From Phosphoribacter sp037045045 (lineage in GTDB: Bacteria > Actinomycetota > Actinomycetes > Actinomycetales > Dermatophilaceae): DNA of 64,000 bases. The stretch lies in contig JBAOHL010000005.1 of the NCBI GenBank assembly GCA_037045045.1, forward strand, positions 62,001 to 126,000. The letters are read 5' to 3'. A model generated the notes under the pieces. The model was given only the letters and a program-made list of their open reading frames with translations. It searched no databases and was not told the origin of the DNA. The translations under genes were made by a program, and so were the position numbers. The number at the start of each line of letters is the position of its first letter. Positions within the stretch are counted from its first letter, which is position 1. Positions 1-8,566 of this stretch are shown here, piece by piece.

Positions 1-49
1 CTGCGGATAGCCTTGGTCCGCCCACGTCGACCGAACCAGGAGCACCACC
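1..49 (+). promoter_or_regulatory. thrS promoter and ribosome binding site (partial)
   Basis: A TAGCCT -10-like hexamer lies at 8-13 and an AGGAG Shine-Dalgarno sequence at 38-42, seven bases before the GTG at 50. The RBS is what decides that thrS starts at 50 and not at the later in-frame GTG at 225. Any -35 box or tRNA-sensing leader would lie outside the window. Confidence 0.5.
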
Positions 50-2036
50 GTGTCCGCCAGCATCACCGTGTCCGTCGCCGGCAGCGAGCGATCGGTCGGG
101 GAGCAGACCACCGCGGGGGAGCTGTTCGAGGGTCGACGCGAGGTCGTGGTCGCCCGGGTGAACGGCGAGCTGCGCGACCTGGCCCATCGAGCTGGCCGAC
201 GGCGACGTCGTCGAGCCGGTCGCGGTGACCGAACCCGACGGGCTGCAGGTCCTGCGCCATTCGTGCGCCCACGTGCTCGCCCAGGCCGTCCAACAGGTCA
301 ACCCCGAGGCCAAGCTCGGGATCGGCCCGCCGATCCGGGACGGCTTCTACTACGACTTCGACGTCGCGACGCCGTTCACTCCCGAGGACCTCAAGGCCCT
401 CGAGCGCGTGATGCAACGGATCGTCAACGAGGGCCAACGATTCGTCCGCCGGGAGGTCACCGACGAGGACGCCCTCGTCGAACTCGCCCAGGAGCCCTAC
501 AAGTGCGAACTCGTCGGCCTCAAGGGCGGCAGCGCCGAGGATGCCGCCGAAGGCGCCTCCGTCGAGGTGGGCGGCGCCCAGCTCACCATCTACGACAACG
601 TCCGCAAGGACGGCACGAGGGCCTGGGGGGACCTGTGCCGCGGGCCGCACATCCCGGACACCAAGCTCATCGGCAACGCCTTCAAGGTCACCCGCTCGGC
701 GGCGGCATACTGGCGCGGCGACCAGCGCAACCAACAACTGCAACGGGTCTACGGCACGGCCTGGCCGACGAAAGCCGACCTCACGGCATACCTCGACCGG
801 CTCGCCGAGGCCGAGAAGCGCGACCATCGCCGCCTCGGCGCCGAACTGGACCTCTACTCCTTCCCCGACGAACTCGGCTCGGGATTGCCGATCTTCCACC
901 CCAAGGGCGGCGTGCTCAAGCGCGAGATGGAGGACTACGCCCGGCGGCGGCACATCGAGGAGGGCTTCCTCTACGTCGGCACGCCGCACATCACCAAAGA
1001 GGGGATCTTCCACTCCTCCGGACACCTGCCCTACTACGCCGACACGATGTTCCCGCCGATGACCATGGACGGCGGCACGTACTACCTCAAGCCGATGAAC
1101 TGCCCGATGCACAACCTCGTCTACCTCTCACGGGGCCGGTCCTACCGCGACCTGCCGATGCGGTTGTTCGAGTTCGGGCACGTCTACCGCAACGAGAAGT
1201 CCGGCGTCGTCCACGGCCTCACCCGGGTCCGCGGCCTGGAGATGGACGACTCGCACTCGTACGTCACGCCCGAACAGGCGCCGGCCGAGATCGAGCACCT
1301 GCTGAAGTTCATCCTCTCGCTGCTGGGCGACTTCGGGCTCTCGGACTTCTACCTCGAGCTATCCACCCGCGACGACTCGCCGGCCAAGCGCGACAAGTTC
1401 ATCGGGTCGAGCCAGCAGTGGGAGGTGGCCACCCAGGTCCTCGCCGACGTCGCCGCGGCCTCCGGCCTCGAACTCGTCCCCGACCCCGGCGGCGCTGCCT
1501 TCTACGGCCCGAAGATCTCGGTGCAGGCCCGCGACGCGATCGGGCGGACCTGGCAGATGTCGACGATCCAATACGACTTCAACCAGCCCGAAGGTTTCGG
1601 CCTGGAGTTCCAGGCCGCCGACGGGTCACGTGAACGGCCGGTGATGATCCATTCGGCGAAGTTCGGCTCGATCGAGCGGTTCGTCGGCGTGCTCGTCGAG
1701 CACTACGCCGGGGCCTTCCCGCCCTGGCTCGCGCCCGTCCAGGTGCTCGGGATCCCGGTGGCCCAGGAGTATGACGGGTACCTGCGCGAGGTGGGCGAGC
1801 GCTTCGCCGCGGCCGGGGTGCGCTTCGAACTGGACGACAGCGACGACCGGTTCCCGAAGAAGATCCGCAACGCCGCGAAGGCCAAGGTCCCCTACGCGAT
1901 GATCGCTGGCGAAGACGACCGGGCCAACGGCGCGGTGTCGTTCCGGATGCGCGACGGGAGCCAGCACAACGGCATCCCCGTCGACGAGGCGATCGCACAG
2001 GTCACCGAGGCGATCCGCACCCGCGCCCAGGTTTGA
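50..2036 (+). CDS. thrS: Threonyl-tRNA synthetase, with an apparent +1 frameshift near 185
   Basis: Charges tRNA-Thr with threonine in the cytoplasm (class II aminoacyl-tRNA synthetase). Residues 1-45, read from GTG 50, form the start of an N-terminal TGS domain. The rest (editing domain with HSCAH, then the class II core with MNCPMH and the C-terminal anticodon-binding domain) continues in another frame from base 186 to the stop at 2036. Removing one C from the CCC at 183-185 joins the frames into a 661-residue protein, the normal family length. If the shift is real, translation from GTG 225 would give 603 residues lacking the TGS domain. An essential gene is unlikely to be broken, so a sequence error or a tolerated shift is more likely. 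The gene heads the conserved thrS-HIT-pgsA-patA-pimA block, here separated from HIT by a surface-protein gene. Confidence 0.93.
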
Positions 2037-2153
2037 CCGTCGCGTCCCGCGTTTGAGCGCCTCGTGCGTGAGGCGATCGCACAGGTCACCGAGGCGATCC
2101 GCACCCGCGCCCAGGTTTGACCGTCGCGTCCCGCGTCTGAGCGCCTCGTGCGT
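1986..2153 (+). repeat. 84-bp tandem duplication of the thrS 3' end
   Basis: Bases 1986-2069 are repeated at 2070-2153 with one visible mismatch (CGTTTGAG versus CGTCTGAG). The unit holds the last 16 sense codons of thrS, its TGA stop and about 33 downstream bases. The second copy is therefore an untranslated copy of the gene tail. It lies at the junction between thrS and the inserted minus-strand surface-protein gene. Confidence 0.95.
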
Positions 2154-2253
2154 CTGGACGTCGCCTCCGGTGTGGCCGGACCTTAGCCAACCAGCCCAGT
2201 CGCCGGCGCCGACAACGTGCGGCGCCATTTCCAGTGCTGGCAGACCCGAACGA

Positions 2254-4296
2254 CTACCGGTGCCGTCTGGTCCGGTGCTCGTGCAGACCGGACCTGGGCG
2301 CGCGTCGGCGGCGCGTCGCGAACAGCAGCAGGCCGCCCAAGCCGGCCAGGCCGAGGCCGAGCCCCAGTGGCGTCGAGACCGTCGTCCCCGTCTGGGCCAG
2401 AACCGTCGTTCCGGTCTGGGCGACAACGGGTCCGGGGGAGTTTGGCGCCGCCGCCGGCGGGTCCACTGCGGTGTGGGCCGGAGGGGCCGGGGGCAGGGCC
2501 GGAGCCGAAACCAGCAGGATGAGTACCTGGGTGGCCGCACCGGCCGGGTTGGTCACGGTGACCGTGAAGGAGAAGGTCCCGCTCACGCTCGGGGTGCCGG
2601 ACAGGACTCCGGTTACCGGGTCGAGACTGACGCCGGGGGGCAGAGCACCGGCGGTGACGGCGTAGCTCATGGGTGCCGTGCCGCCGGCCTGGACCGCGCT
2701 GCCGTAGGCGACGCCTTCAGTGGCGCCCGGCAGCGTCGTCGTCGTGATCGTCGGCACCGCACGCACGAGGATCGTCAACGTGGCGCTGGACGTGCCGACC
2801 GAGTTCGTCGCCGTGACGGTGACCGTGAACGTCCCGGCTGTGGTCGGGGTGCCCGTCAAGGCGCCGGAGGCGCCGAGGACGATGCCCGGTGGCAACGACC
2901 CTGCCGTCACGACATAGGTGATCGGAGCCGTGCCGGTCGCCACGACCGAGGCGGCGTACCCGGTCAGGGTCACCCCGTCGGGCAACGTCGTCGTCGTCAC
3001 TTGGGGTGGCTGCCGGACGACGACGGTGTAGGCGTGCGAGTCGCTGCCGGCCGAGTTGGTCGCCGTGAGGGTAAAGGTGAACGTGCCCGGCGCGGTGGGT
3101 GTGCCGGAGAGCGCCCCGGTCGCGGGGTCGAGCGTGACGCCGGCAGGGAGGGCACCGGCGCTCACGGCGTAGGAGATCGCCGGGGTGCCGGAGGCGGCAA
3201 CCGTCGCGGAGTATGCCGTGCCGGTGACCCCGTCGGGGAACGTCGTCGTCGTGATCGTCGGGCTGACGGCGACGACGGTGACCGTCGAGCCGGTGCCGCC
3301 GCTCACCCAGTGGGTGACGAATGCGGTGCCGGTGGTCGGGTCGATGGCAACGCGCGTCGGTCCCGGGTTCGGCAGGGTCACCGTCGCGGTCGTGGCCCCG
3401 GTGCTCGTGTCGACGACGAGCAGAGTCGAGGTGTCCCGCAGCGCGACGAGGGCGAAACCCCCGCCCGGGGCGACCGCGATGGCGTTGGGGACGCCCCCGA
3501 CGGTCCACGTGGCGGTCGCCGCCGTGCCCTGGATCACCGTGACCGTTCCGGCTGTGCGCTGGGCGACGTACACCGCACCCGTCACGGGGTCGACGGCTAG
3601 GCCCACTGGCTCGCCACCCAGCGCGAGGGTGGCGAGGACGGCATTCGACGGCAGCGCCAGGATCGTGACGACCCCGGTCGCGTAGTTGGTGACGTAGAGC
3701 CGCCCGCCGGTGACGGCGCTGGCCCACACCCCCGAGCCGCCGCCGAGGGGGATAGTCGCGGACACGGTGTTCGTCGCCGGGTCGACCACGGCAACGGACC
3801 CGCTGCCGTCGCACGGGACGTAGACCAGTCCGGTCGCCGGGTCGAGGGAAGGCAGTGCGGGGCCGGCGCATCCAGGCAACGGCACAGTTGCGACGACGGC
3901 ATTGGTCGCTGCGTCGATAACCGACAGACTGCTCGCTCCCGAGTTCGTCACGTAGACCCGGCCCGTGGCTTGGTCGACCACGATGCCGACGGGAGCGGCG
4001 CCGACGGGGACAGTCGCGACCACGGCATTCGTGCTCGTCGAGAGCACCGAAACCGAGTTGCTGCCGTAGTTCGCGACGTAGGCGCGCGCCCCGGCCTCAT
4101 AGACCACGACGTCATACGGCTGAGTGCCCACCCCCACCGACGTCAGAGCATCGTAGGCCGTGGCCGCGGACGCCGAGCCGGAGGCACCGAACCACACGAC
4201 CAGGGCACCTAAGAGCACCGCCGTCAACCGCCGCGCGCGACGGCGGCCCGCGGTCTGCCCGACGGCAGGCGCCGACGAAACCCCGTAGTTGCCCAC
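2254..4296 (-). CDS. LAXTG-anchored YVTN beta-propeller / Ig-like surface protein
   Basis: Predicted 680-residue exported protein of unknown ligand. The GTG at 4296 follows a GGGGGG ribosome-binding stretch; an RRRARR n-region and hydrophobic core end in ASGSASA near residue 45, a clear signal peptide. Residues about 46-345 are repeated blades with YVAN, YVTN and VAVDP motifs (YVTN beta-propeller). Residues about 346-600 are three tandem Ig-like domains of the He_PIG type, each with PDG/PGA, LPxG and LSGTP or LTGTP motifs. The tail is proline-rich with two LAQTG/VAQTG motifs, a hydrophobic helix and RRRR, the layout of a class E sortase substrate. No sortase is nearby. Inferred to be a covalently attached cell-wall protein, perhaps adhesive. 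It sits between thrS and the HIT gene, which are adjacent in related genomes, so it is probably a lineage-specific insertion. Confidence 0.85.
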   Translation of the reverse strand: MGNYGVSSAPAVGQTAGRRRARRLTAVLLGALVVWFGASGSASAATAYDALTSVGVGTQPYDVVVYEAGARAYVANYGSNSVSVLSTSTNAVVATVPVGAAPVGIVVDQATGRVYVTNSGASSLSVIDAATNAVVATVPLPGCAGPALPSLDPATGLVYVPCDGSGSVAVVDPATNTVSATIPLGGGSGVWASAVTGGRLYVTNYATGVVTILALPSNAVLATLALGGEPVGLAVDPVTGAVYVAQRTAGTVTVIQGTAATATWTVGGVPNAIAVAPGGGFALVALRDTSTLLVVDTSTGATTATVTLPNPGPTRVAIDPTTGTAFVTHWVSGGTGSTVTVVAVSPTITTTTFPDGVTGTAYSATVAASGTPAISYAVSAGALPAGVTLDPATGALSGTPTAPGTFTFTLTATNSAGSDSHAYTVVVRQPPQVTTTTLPDGVTLTGYAASVVATGTAPITYVVTAGSLPPGIVLGASGALTGTPTTAGTFTVTVTATNSVGTSSATLTILVRAVPTITTTTLPGATEGVAYGSAVQAGGTAPMSYAVTAGALPPGVSLDPVTGVLSGTPSVSGTFSFTVTVTNPAGAATQVLILLVSAPALPPAPPAHTAVDPPAAAPNSPGPVVAQTGTTVLAQTGTTVSTPLGLGLGLAGLGGLLLFATRRRRAPRSGLHEHRTRRHR

Positions 4297-4437
4297 TGAT
4301 GGACCCCCCAAACGAATGGTAAACCGTTGGTAAAGTATGGCACGGTCGCCGCAGGGCCGAGGTGTATCGGGGACGACGGCTACGGGAGCCCGAGGAGGCT
4401 CAGCCGGACAGACTGGGCCAGACCATAGACTTTGGCC
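4297..4437. promoter_or_regulatory. Divergent promoter region with a GGTAAA direct repeat
   Basis: This 141-bp gap serves the minus-strand surface protein and the plus-strand HIT gene. GGTAAA occurs twice with a 5-bp spacer near 4317-4338, followed by AGTATGG, which on the minus strand reads as a CATACT -10-like box. On the plus strand TAGACT at 4426-4431 stands exactly 6 nt before the HIT ATG, implying a leaderless transcript. The paired GGTAAA could be an operator; this is inference only. Confidence 0.4.
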
Positions 4438-5001
4438 ATGGCTTCGGAACCGGTGGATGCCGTCGATCACGAGCCTGCGATCGACTTCGCCCGGGTGGAG
4501 GACGGCATCCAAAGGCTGTGGACCCCGCACCGAATGGTCTACATCGAGGGGAACAAGCCCGGTGCCGACGCACGGACCGACTGCCCGTTCTGCCTGGCCC
4601 CCGGCCGCAGCGACCCCGACGGCCTCATCGTAGCCCGAGGCGAGCACTGCTTCGTCGTGCTCAACCTCTTCCCGTACAACCCCGGCCACCTGCTCGTGTG
4701 CCCGTACCGCCACGTCCCGCTCTACGTCGACCTCACCGAGTCCGAGACTGCCGAGTTCGCCGCGCTCACCAAGCGGTCCCTGCGGGCTCTGGAACGAGCC
4801 TTCACGCCGATGGGCTACAACCTTGGGATCAATCAGGGCGCCGTGGCCGGCGCCGGGCTCGAGGAACACCTGCATCAACACGTGGTGCCACGCTGGCGAG
4901 GCGACTCGAACTTCCTGCCGATCGTCGCGCAGACCAAGGCGTTACCCATGCTCCTGGAGGACGTCCGGACCCGGTTGGCGGCCGTCTGGGACGCGGACTG
5001 A
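4438..5001 (+). CDS. HIT-family Ap4A phosphorylase-like protein
   Basis: 187-residue histidine-triad nucleotide hydrolase/phosphorylase. The signature HLHQHVVPRW (HxHxHxxPRW) is present near residue 142 and two CPFC-type cysteines lie near residue 45. Orthologues between thrS and pgsA in mycobacteria (Rv2613c) act as diadenosine tetraphosphate phosphorylases, so clearing dinucleoside polyphosphates made by aminoacyl-tRNA synthetases is the likely role. The ATG at 4438 was chosen because a TAGACT -10 box ends six bases upstream; an in-frame TTG at 4432 is less likely. Confidence 0.88.
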   Translation: MASEPVDAVDHEPAIDFARVEDGIQRLWTPHRMVYIEGNKPGADARTDCPFCLAPGRSDPDGLIVARGEHCFVVLNLFPYNPGHLLVCPYRHVPLYVDLTESETAEFAALTKRSLRALERAFTPMGYNLGINQGAVAGAGLEEHLHQHVVPRWRGDSNFLPIVAQTKALPMLLEDVRTRLAAVWDAD

Positions 5002-5062
5002 ACCGCCGGACGCGGCGACGCTGCCGGGCCTCGACCCCTGCCCCCGATACCCTGGACCCACC

Positions 5063-5686
5063 ATGTTGAACCGACTGCTGCGGGCGTCGTGGACCAAGCT
5101 CATGACCCCGATCGCCAAGGCCTTCCTCGCAATGGGCATCAGTCCGGATGCCGTGACCGTCGTCGGCACCCTCGGTGTCTGCGCCGGAGCGTTGGCTTTC
5201 TACCCGCGGGGGGAGCTGCTCGTCGGCACCCTCGTCATCACGGCCTTCATCTTCAGCGACAACGTCGACGGGGTGATGGCCCGGCTCTCCGGTCGACAGG
5301 GCGCATGGGGTGCCTTCCTCGACTCGACGTTGGACCGGGTCGGCGACGCGGCGATCTTCGGCGGGCTCGTGCTGTATTTCGCCAACGGTGGCGCGGACGT
5401 CGTCATGGCGACCCTCGCCCTGACCTGCCTCATCCTCGGCATGGTCGTCAGCTACGCCAAGGCCAGAGCCGAGGGCCTGGGCATGACCTGCAACGTCGGG
5501 ATCGCCGAACGCGCCGACCGGCTGCTCGCGGTCCTGCTGGCCACCGGTCTGGTGGGCGTCGGTCTGCCCCGGTGGGTGCTCACCGTCGTGCTGGCGCTGC
5601 TGGCCCTGGCCAGCCTCGTCACCGTGTTCCAGCGGATGCACACGGTGCACCGGCAGGCGGTCGGCGACCGGGTGGTCCAGCCGTGA
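5063..5686 (+). CDS. pgsA: Phosphatidylinositol-phosphate synthase (CDP-alcohol phosphatidyltransferase)
   Basis: 207-residue integral membrane enzyme expected to join CDP-diacylglycerol and inositol phosphate to give phosphatidylinositol phosphate. The full CDP-alcohol transferase signature D-x2-DG-x2-AR-x8-G-x3-D-x3-D is visible starting DNVDG near residue 66. Several hydrophobic helices follow. The position directly before an acyltransferase and PimA matches PgsA1 (Rv2612c) rather than a phosphatidylglycerophosphate synthase. The stop overlaps the GTG of the next gene. TACCCT at 5048-5053 may be its own -10 box, 9 nt before ATG. Confidence 0.9.
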   Translation: MLNRLLRASWTKLMTPIAKAFLAMGISPDAVTVVGTLGVCAGALAFYPRGELLVGTLVITAFIFSDNVDGVMARLSGRQGAWGAFLDSTLDRVGDAAIFGGLVLYFANGGADVVMATLALTCLILGMVVSYAKARAEGLGMTCNVGIAERADRLLAVLLATGLVGVGLPRWVLTVVLALLALASLVTVFQRMHTVHRQAVGDRVVQP

Positions 5687-6660
5687 CCCCGGGCTTGCCG
5701 GCCGATGTCGCCGGCCTGGTCAAGCCGGCGGCCGACCGCGCCAACCTGCTGGGCTTTCGGGTCGGGTGGGGTCTCGTCCGACGGATGCCGGAGGCCGCGG
5801 CATACCGGCTCTTCGACGTCCTCGCCGACATGCTCGTGCGGCGTAACGGCAAGGGGGTGCGGCGGCTGCGGGCCAACTACGCGCGGGTCCGGCCCGAGCT
5901 CGATCCGCGAGCCTTGCAGCGACTGGTCCAGGCCGGGATGCGTTCCTACATGCGCTACTACTGCGAGGCGTTCCGGCTCCCGGACGTCCCCCTCGATCGC
6001 CTCGACGCCGTCGTCGTCACCCACGGCGACCAACCGGTGCGTCGGCTGCTCGATTCCGGCCAGGCGGTCGTCGTTTTTCTCGCCCACTTCGGCAACTGGG
6101 ATCTCGCCGGGGCCTGGTCGACGACCTACCTCGCCCCCGTGACGACCGTCGCCGAGCGGCTGGAACCCGAAGAACTCTTCGCGGAGTTCCTGCGTTTCCG
6201 GGAGAGCCTCGGCATGACGATCCTGCCGCTCACCGGCGGGCCGGACCCGTTCCCCGGCCTGCGCGCTGCCGCCGAGAACGGCGCGCTGGTGGCTCTCGTC
6301 GCCGATCGCGACCTGACGAGCAACGGCGTCGAGGTCGACTTCTTCGGCCGCCGCGCCCGGATGGCCAAGGGCCCGGCGGTCCTGTCCGTGCTCACCGGCG
6401 CCACGCTGTTCGCCGCGGCGATCCACTACGAGCCCGCCGAGCGGGGCCAGGCCAGTGTCGGTGGGCAGCGCGTCGTCGTCCGGTTCTCCGAACCCATCGA
6501 CCGCCCGCAAGGTATGCCGTCCACCGACGCCGTCGCCGCGATGGTCCAGCAGTGCGCGACGTTCCTCGAGGGGCACATCGGCGAACACACCGAGGACTGG
6601 CACATGCTCCAACGCGTCTTCGTCGAGGACCTCGACCCCGCCCGGACCGGTCGCGGGTGA
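5683..6660 (+). CDS. patA: PIM acyltransferase (PatA-like, LpxL/HtrB superfamily)
   Basis: 325 residues. Contains the acyltransferase motif HFGNWD near residue 135 (catalytic His and Asp) and a DRD motif near residue 208, as in lysophospholipid/lauroyl acyltransferases. In the same operon position mycobacterial PatA (Rv2611c) acylates the mannose of phosphatidylinositol mannosides on the inner membrane face; that role is inferred from context. GTG at 5683 overlaps the pgsA stop by four bases, so the two are translationally coupled. Confidence 0.86.
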   Translation: MTPGLPADVAGLVKPAADRANLLGFRVGWGLVRRMPEAAAYRLFDVLADMLVRRNGKGVRRLRANYARVRPELDPRALQRLVQAGMRSYMRYYCEAFRLPDVPLDRLDAVVVTHGDQPVRRLLDSGQAVVVFLAHFGNWDLAGAWSTTYLAPVTTVAERLEPEELFAEFLRFRESLGMTILPLTGGPDPFPGLRAAAENGALVALVADRDLTSNGVEVDFFGRRARMAKGPAVLSVLTGATLFAAAIHYEPAERGQASVGGQRVVVRFSEPIDRPQGMPSTDAVAAMVQQCATFLEGHIGEHTEDWHMLQRVFVEDLDPARTGRG

Positions 6661-6673
6661 GGATCGGCCGGGC

Positions 6674-7855
6674 GTGAAGATCGGGATCGTCTGCCCGTAC
6701 TCCTTCGACATCCCCGGGGGAGTGCAGTACCACGTGCGGGATCTCGCCGAGATCCTCATCGACCGTGGTCACGGGGTCAGCGTCCTGGCCCCGGCCGACG
6801 ACAACACCCACGTGCCCGACTACGTCGTCGCGGCCGGTCGGGCGGTGCCGGTGCGCTACAACGGCTCGGTCGCCCGGCTCAACATCGGCCCGATCGCCAA
6901 CGCGAAGGTCAACGCGTGGCTGGAGCGCGGCGACTTCGACATCGTCCACGTCCACGAACCGATCACCCCGAGCATCGCCGTGCTGGCCCTCTGGGGCGCC
7001 GAGTGCCCGGTCGTCGCGACGTTCCACACCTCGACGCTGCGCTCCCGGGCGATGCAGGTGACCTACCCGTTCATTCGCTCGAGCATGGCGAAGATCCTCG
7101 GCCGGATCGCGGTGTCCGAGGACGCCCGGCGCACCGTGACCACCCACTTCGGCGGCGACGCGGTGGTCATCCCCAACGGAGTCTTCGTCGACCGCTTCGA
7201 CGGCTCGCCGCCCCGGCCGCAGTGGCAGGGGAGCCCCCAACGACCGACCGTGGCCTTCCTCGGCCGGATGGCCGAACCGCGCAAGGGTATGCCGGTGCTC
7301 GCCGCCGCCCTGCCCGAAGTCCTGCGGCAGGTGCCCGGGCTCCGACTGCTCGTCGCCGGCCCGGGCGACGCCGACGAGGTCCGCAAGCTCATGACTCCCG
7401 CCGCGGCTGCGGCGTGTGAGTTCCTCGGCGCCGTGGACGACACCGACAAGGCCCGGCTGCTGGCCTCGGTCGACGTGTACGTCGCACCGAACACCGGCGG
7501 CGAGAGCTTCGGGATCATCCTCATCGAGGCGATGAGCGCCCGGGCCGCGGTCCTCGCCAGCGACCTGCCCGCCTTTGTGCGGGTACTCGACGGCGGGAGC
7601 GCAGGGGCGACCTTCCGCAACGAAGACCCCGATGACCTGGCCCGTCAACTCGTGGCGCTGTTGGCTGACCCGGACCGTCGGGCGCGGGTGGCTGCCGCCG
7701 GGCGGGCTCGCGCGGCGGCCTTCGACTGGCCGGTCGTCGCGGACCAGGTCGAGGCGGTCTACGAAACGGTCGTCGAGGCGTGGGAGGCCGCCCAAGACGT
7801 GCCCGGAGTTGCGTCGGTATGGGGGCGCTTCCGTCGAGGGGGGAGTAGCCGGTGA
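6674..7855 (+). CDS. pimA: Phosphatidylinositol alpha-mannosyltransferase PimA
   Basis: 393-residue GT4 glycosyltransferase (GT-B fold). The N-terminal GGVQYHV glycine loop near residue 15 and the C-terminal ESFGIILIE (E-x7-E) near residues 277-285, which binds the GDP-mannose donor, are visible. Transfers the first mannose to phosphatidylinositol at the membrane, following PgsA. GTG 6674 was chosen because MKIGIVCPYSFDIPGG is the conserved family start. It is 13 bp after the acyltransferase and overlaps the next gene by four bases. Confidence 0.92.
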   Translation: MKIGIVCPYSFDIPGGVQYHVRDLAEILIDRGHGVSVLAPADDNTHVPDYVVAAGRAVPVRYNGSVARLNIGPIANAKVNAWLERGDFDIVHVHEPITPSIAVLALWGAECPVVATFHTSTLRSRAMQVTYPFIRSSMAKILGRIAVSEDARRTVTTHFGGDAVVIPNGVFVDRFDGSPPRPQWQGSPQRPTVAFLGRMAEPRKGMPVLAAALPEVLRQVPGLRLLVAGPGDADEVRKLMTPAAAAACEFLGAVDDTDKARLLASVDVYVAPNTGGESFGIILIEAMSARAAVLASDLPAFVRVLDGGSAGATFRNEDPDDLARQLVALLADPDRRARVAAAGRARAAAFDWPVVADQVEAVYETVVEAWEAAQDVPGVASVWGRFRRGGSSR

Positions 7856-8430
7856 CGGTCTTGGACTGGCTGAGCGTCGTCGTCGTCCTCGTCCTGCTCG
7901 TGGCCTGGTCGCTGTCCTACAGCGCGGCGCGGCTGGACCGGTTGCACGCCCGGGTCGAGGGCACCCTGGCCGCTCTCGACGCCCAGTTGGTCCGCCGGGC
8001 CGAGGCCACCCTCGAACTGGTCAACTCCGGTGCGCTGGACCCGGCCAGTGCCCTCATGCTCGCCGATGCCGCGGCGGAGTCGTTGGCCTTCGCGGCGCTG
8101 GAGGACACCGCCCACGAACGCCAGGTGTTCACGACCGAGCGAGGCTCGGCCGAGTCCGACCTCACCGAGGCACTCGAACTCAGCCTGAGCCCCGAGACCG
8201 TGGCCGCGGTCCGCGAGGGCGAGGACGACCTCACCGAGGTCGCGCTCCACCGGGTGAACTCGGCGGCCTCGCGGGTCCAACTGGCCCGACGCTTCCACAA
8301 CGACGCGGTGACCGAGGCGAGGCGGGTGCGGCGGCTGTACGTCGTCAAGCTCTTCCGCCTGGCCGGACATGCGGCGATGCCCCAGACCGTCGAGTTCGCC
8401 GACGAGGTCCCGAGCGGTCTGCGCGCCTGA
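7852..8430 (+). CDS. LemA-like membrane-anchored protein
   Basis: 192 residues. One N-terminal membrane helix (about residues 4-24), then a long alpha-helical, charged region with the pattern FHNDAVTEARRVRR near residue 150 that resembles the conserved YNxAV motif of LemA-family helical bundles. In related genomes a Nudix or LemA-like protein follows pimA. Function unknown. The start overlaps the pimA stop (GTGA), marking it as the last gene of the PIM operon. Confidence 0.65.
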   Translation: MTVLDWLSVVVVLVLLVAWSLSYSAARLDRLHARVEGTLAALDAQLVRRAEATLELVNSGALDPASALMLADAAAESLAFAALEDTAHERQVFTTERGSAESDLTEALELSLSPETVAAVREGEDDLTEVALHRVNSAASRVQLARRFHNDAVTEARRVRRLYVVKLFRLAGHAAMPQTVEFADEVPSGLRA

Positions 8431-8509
8431 AGCTCGACCTGGACGGCACAGGGGGCCCGCCAAGCCCCGCACCACCGGCCGCGCGACACGTCCGGTCGTT
8501 CGGAGCCGG

Positions 8510-8515
8510 TATCCT
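8510..8515 (+). promoter_or_regulatory. Candidate -10 box of pdxS
   Basis: TATCCT lies 52 bp before the pdxS ATG in a 136-bp gap; no convincing -35 hexamer is seen. It would give a short leader of about 45 nt that contains one copy of the GGCATAC word. Confidence 0.35.
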
Positions 8516-8566
8516 CAGGCGGTCCGACGCGAGTCGGCGCGGCATACGGAAGCAGGCACGACCACC

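Noticed and set aside
4297..4881. N-terminal extension of the minus-strand surface protein up to 4881
   Set aside because: It overlaps the HIT gene on the other strand and has no signal peptide at that end; the GTG at 4296 with ribosome-binding site and signal sequence is better.
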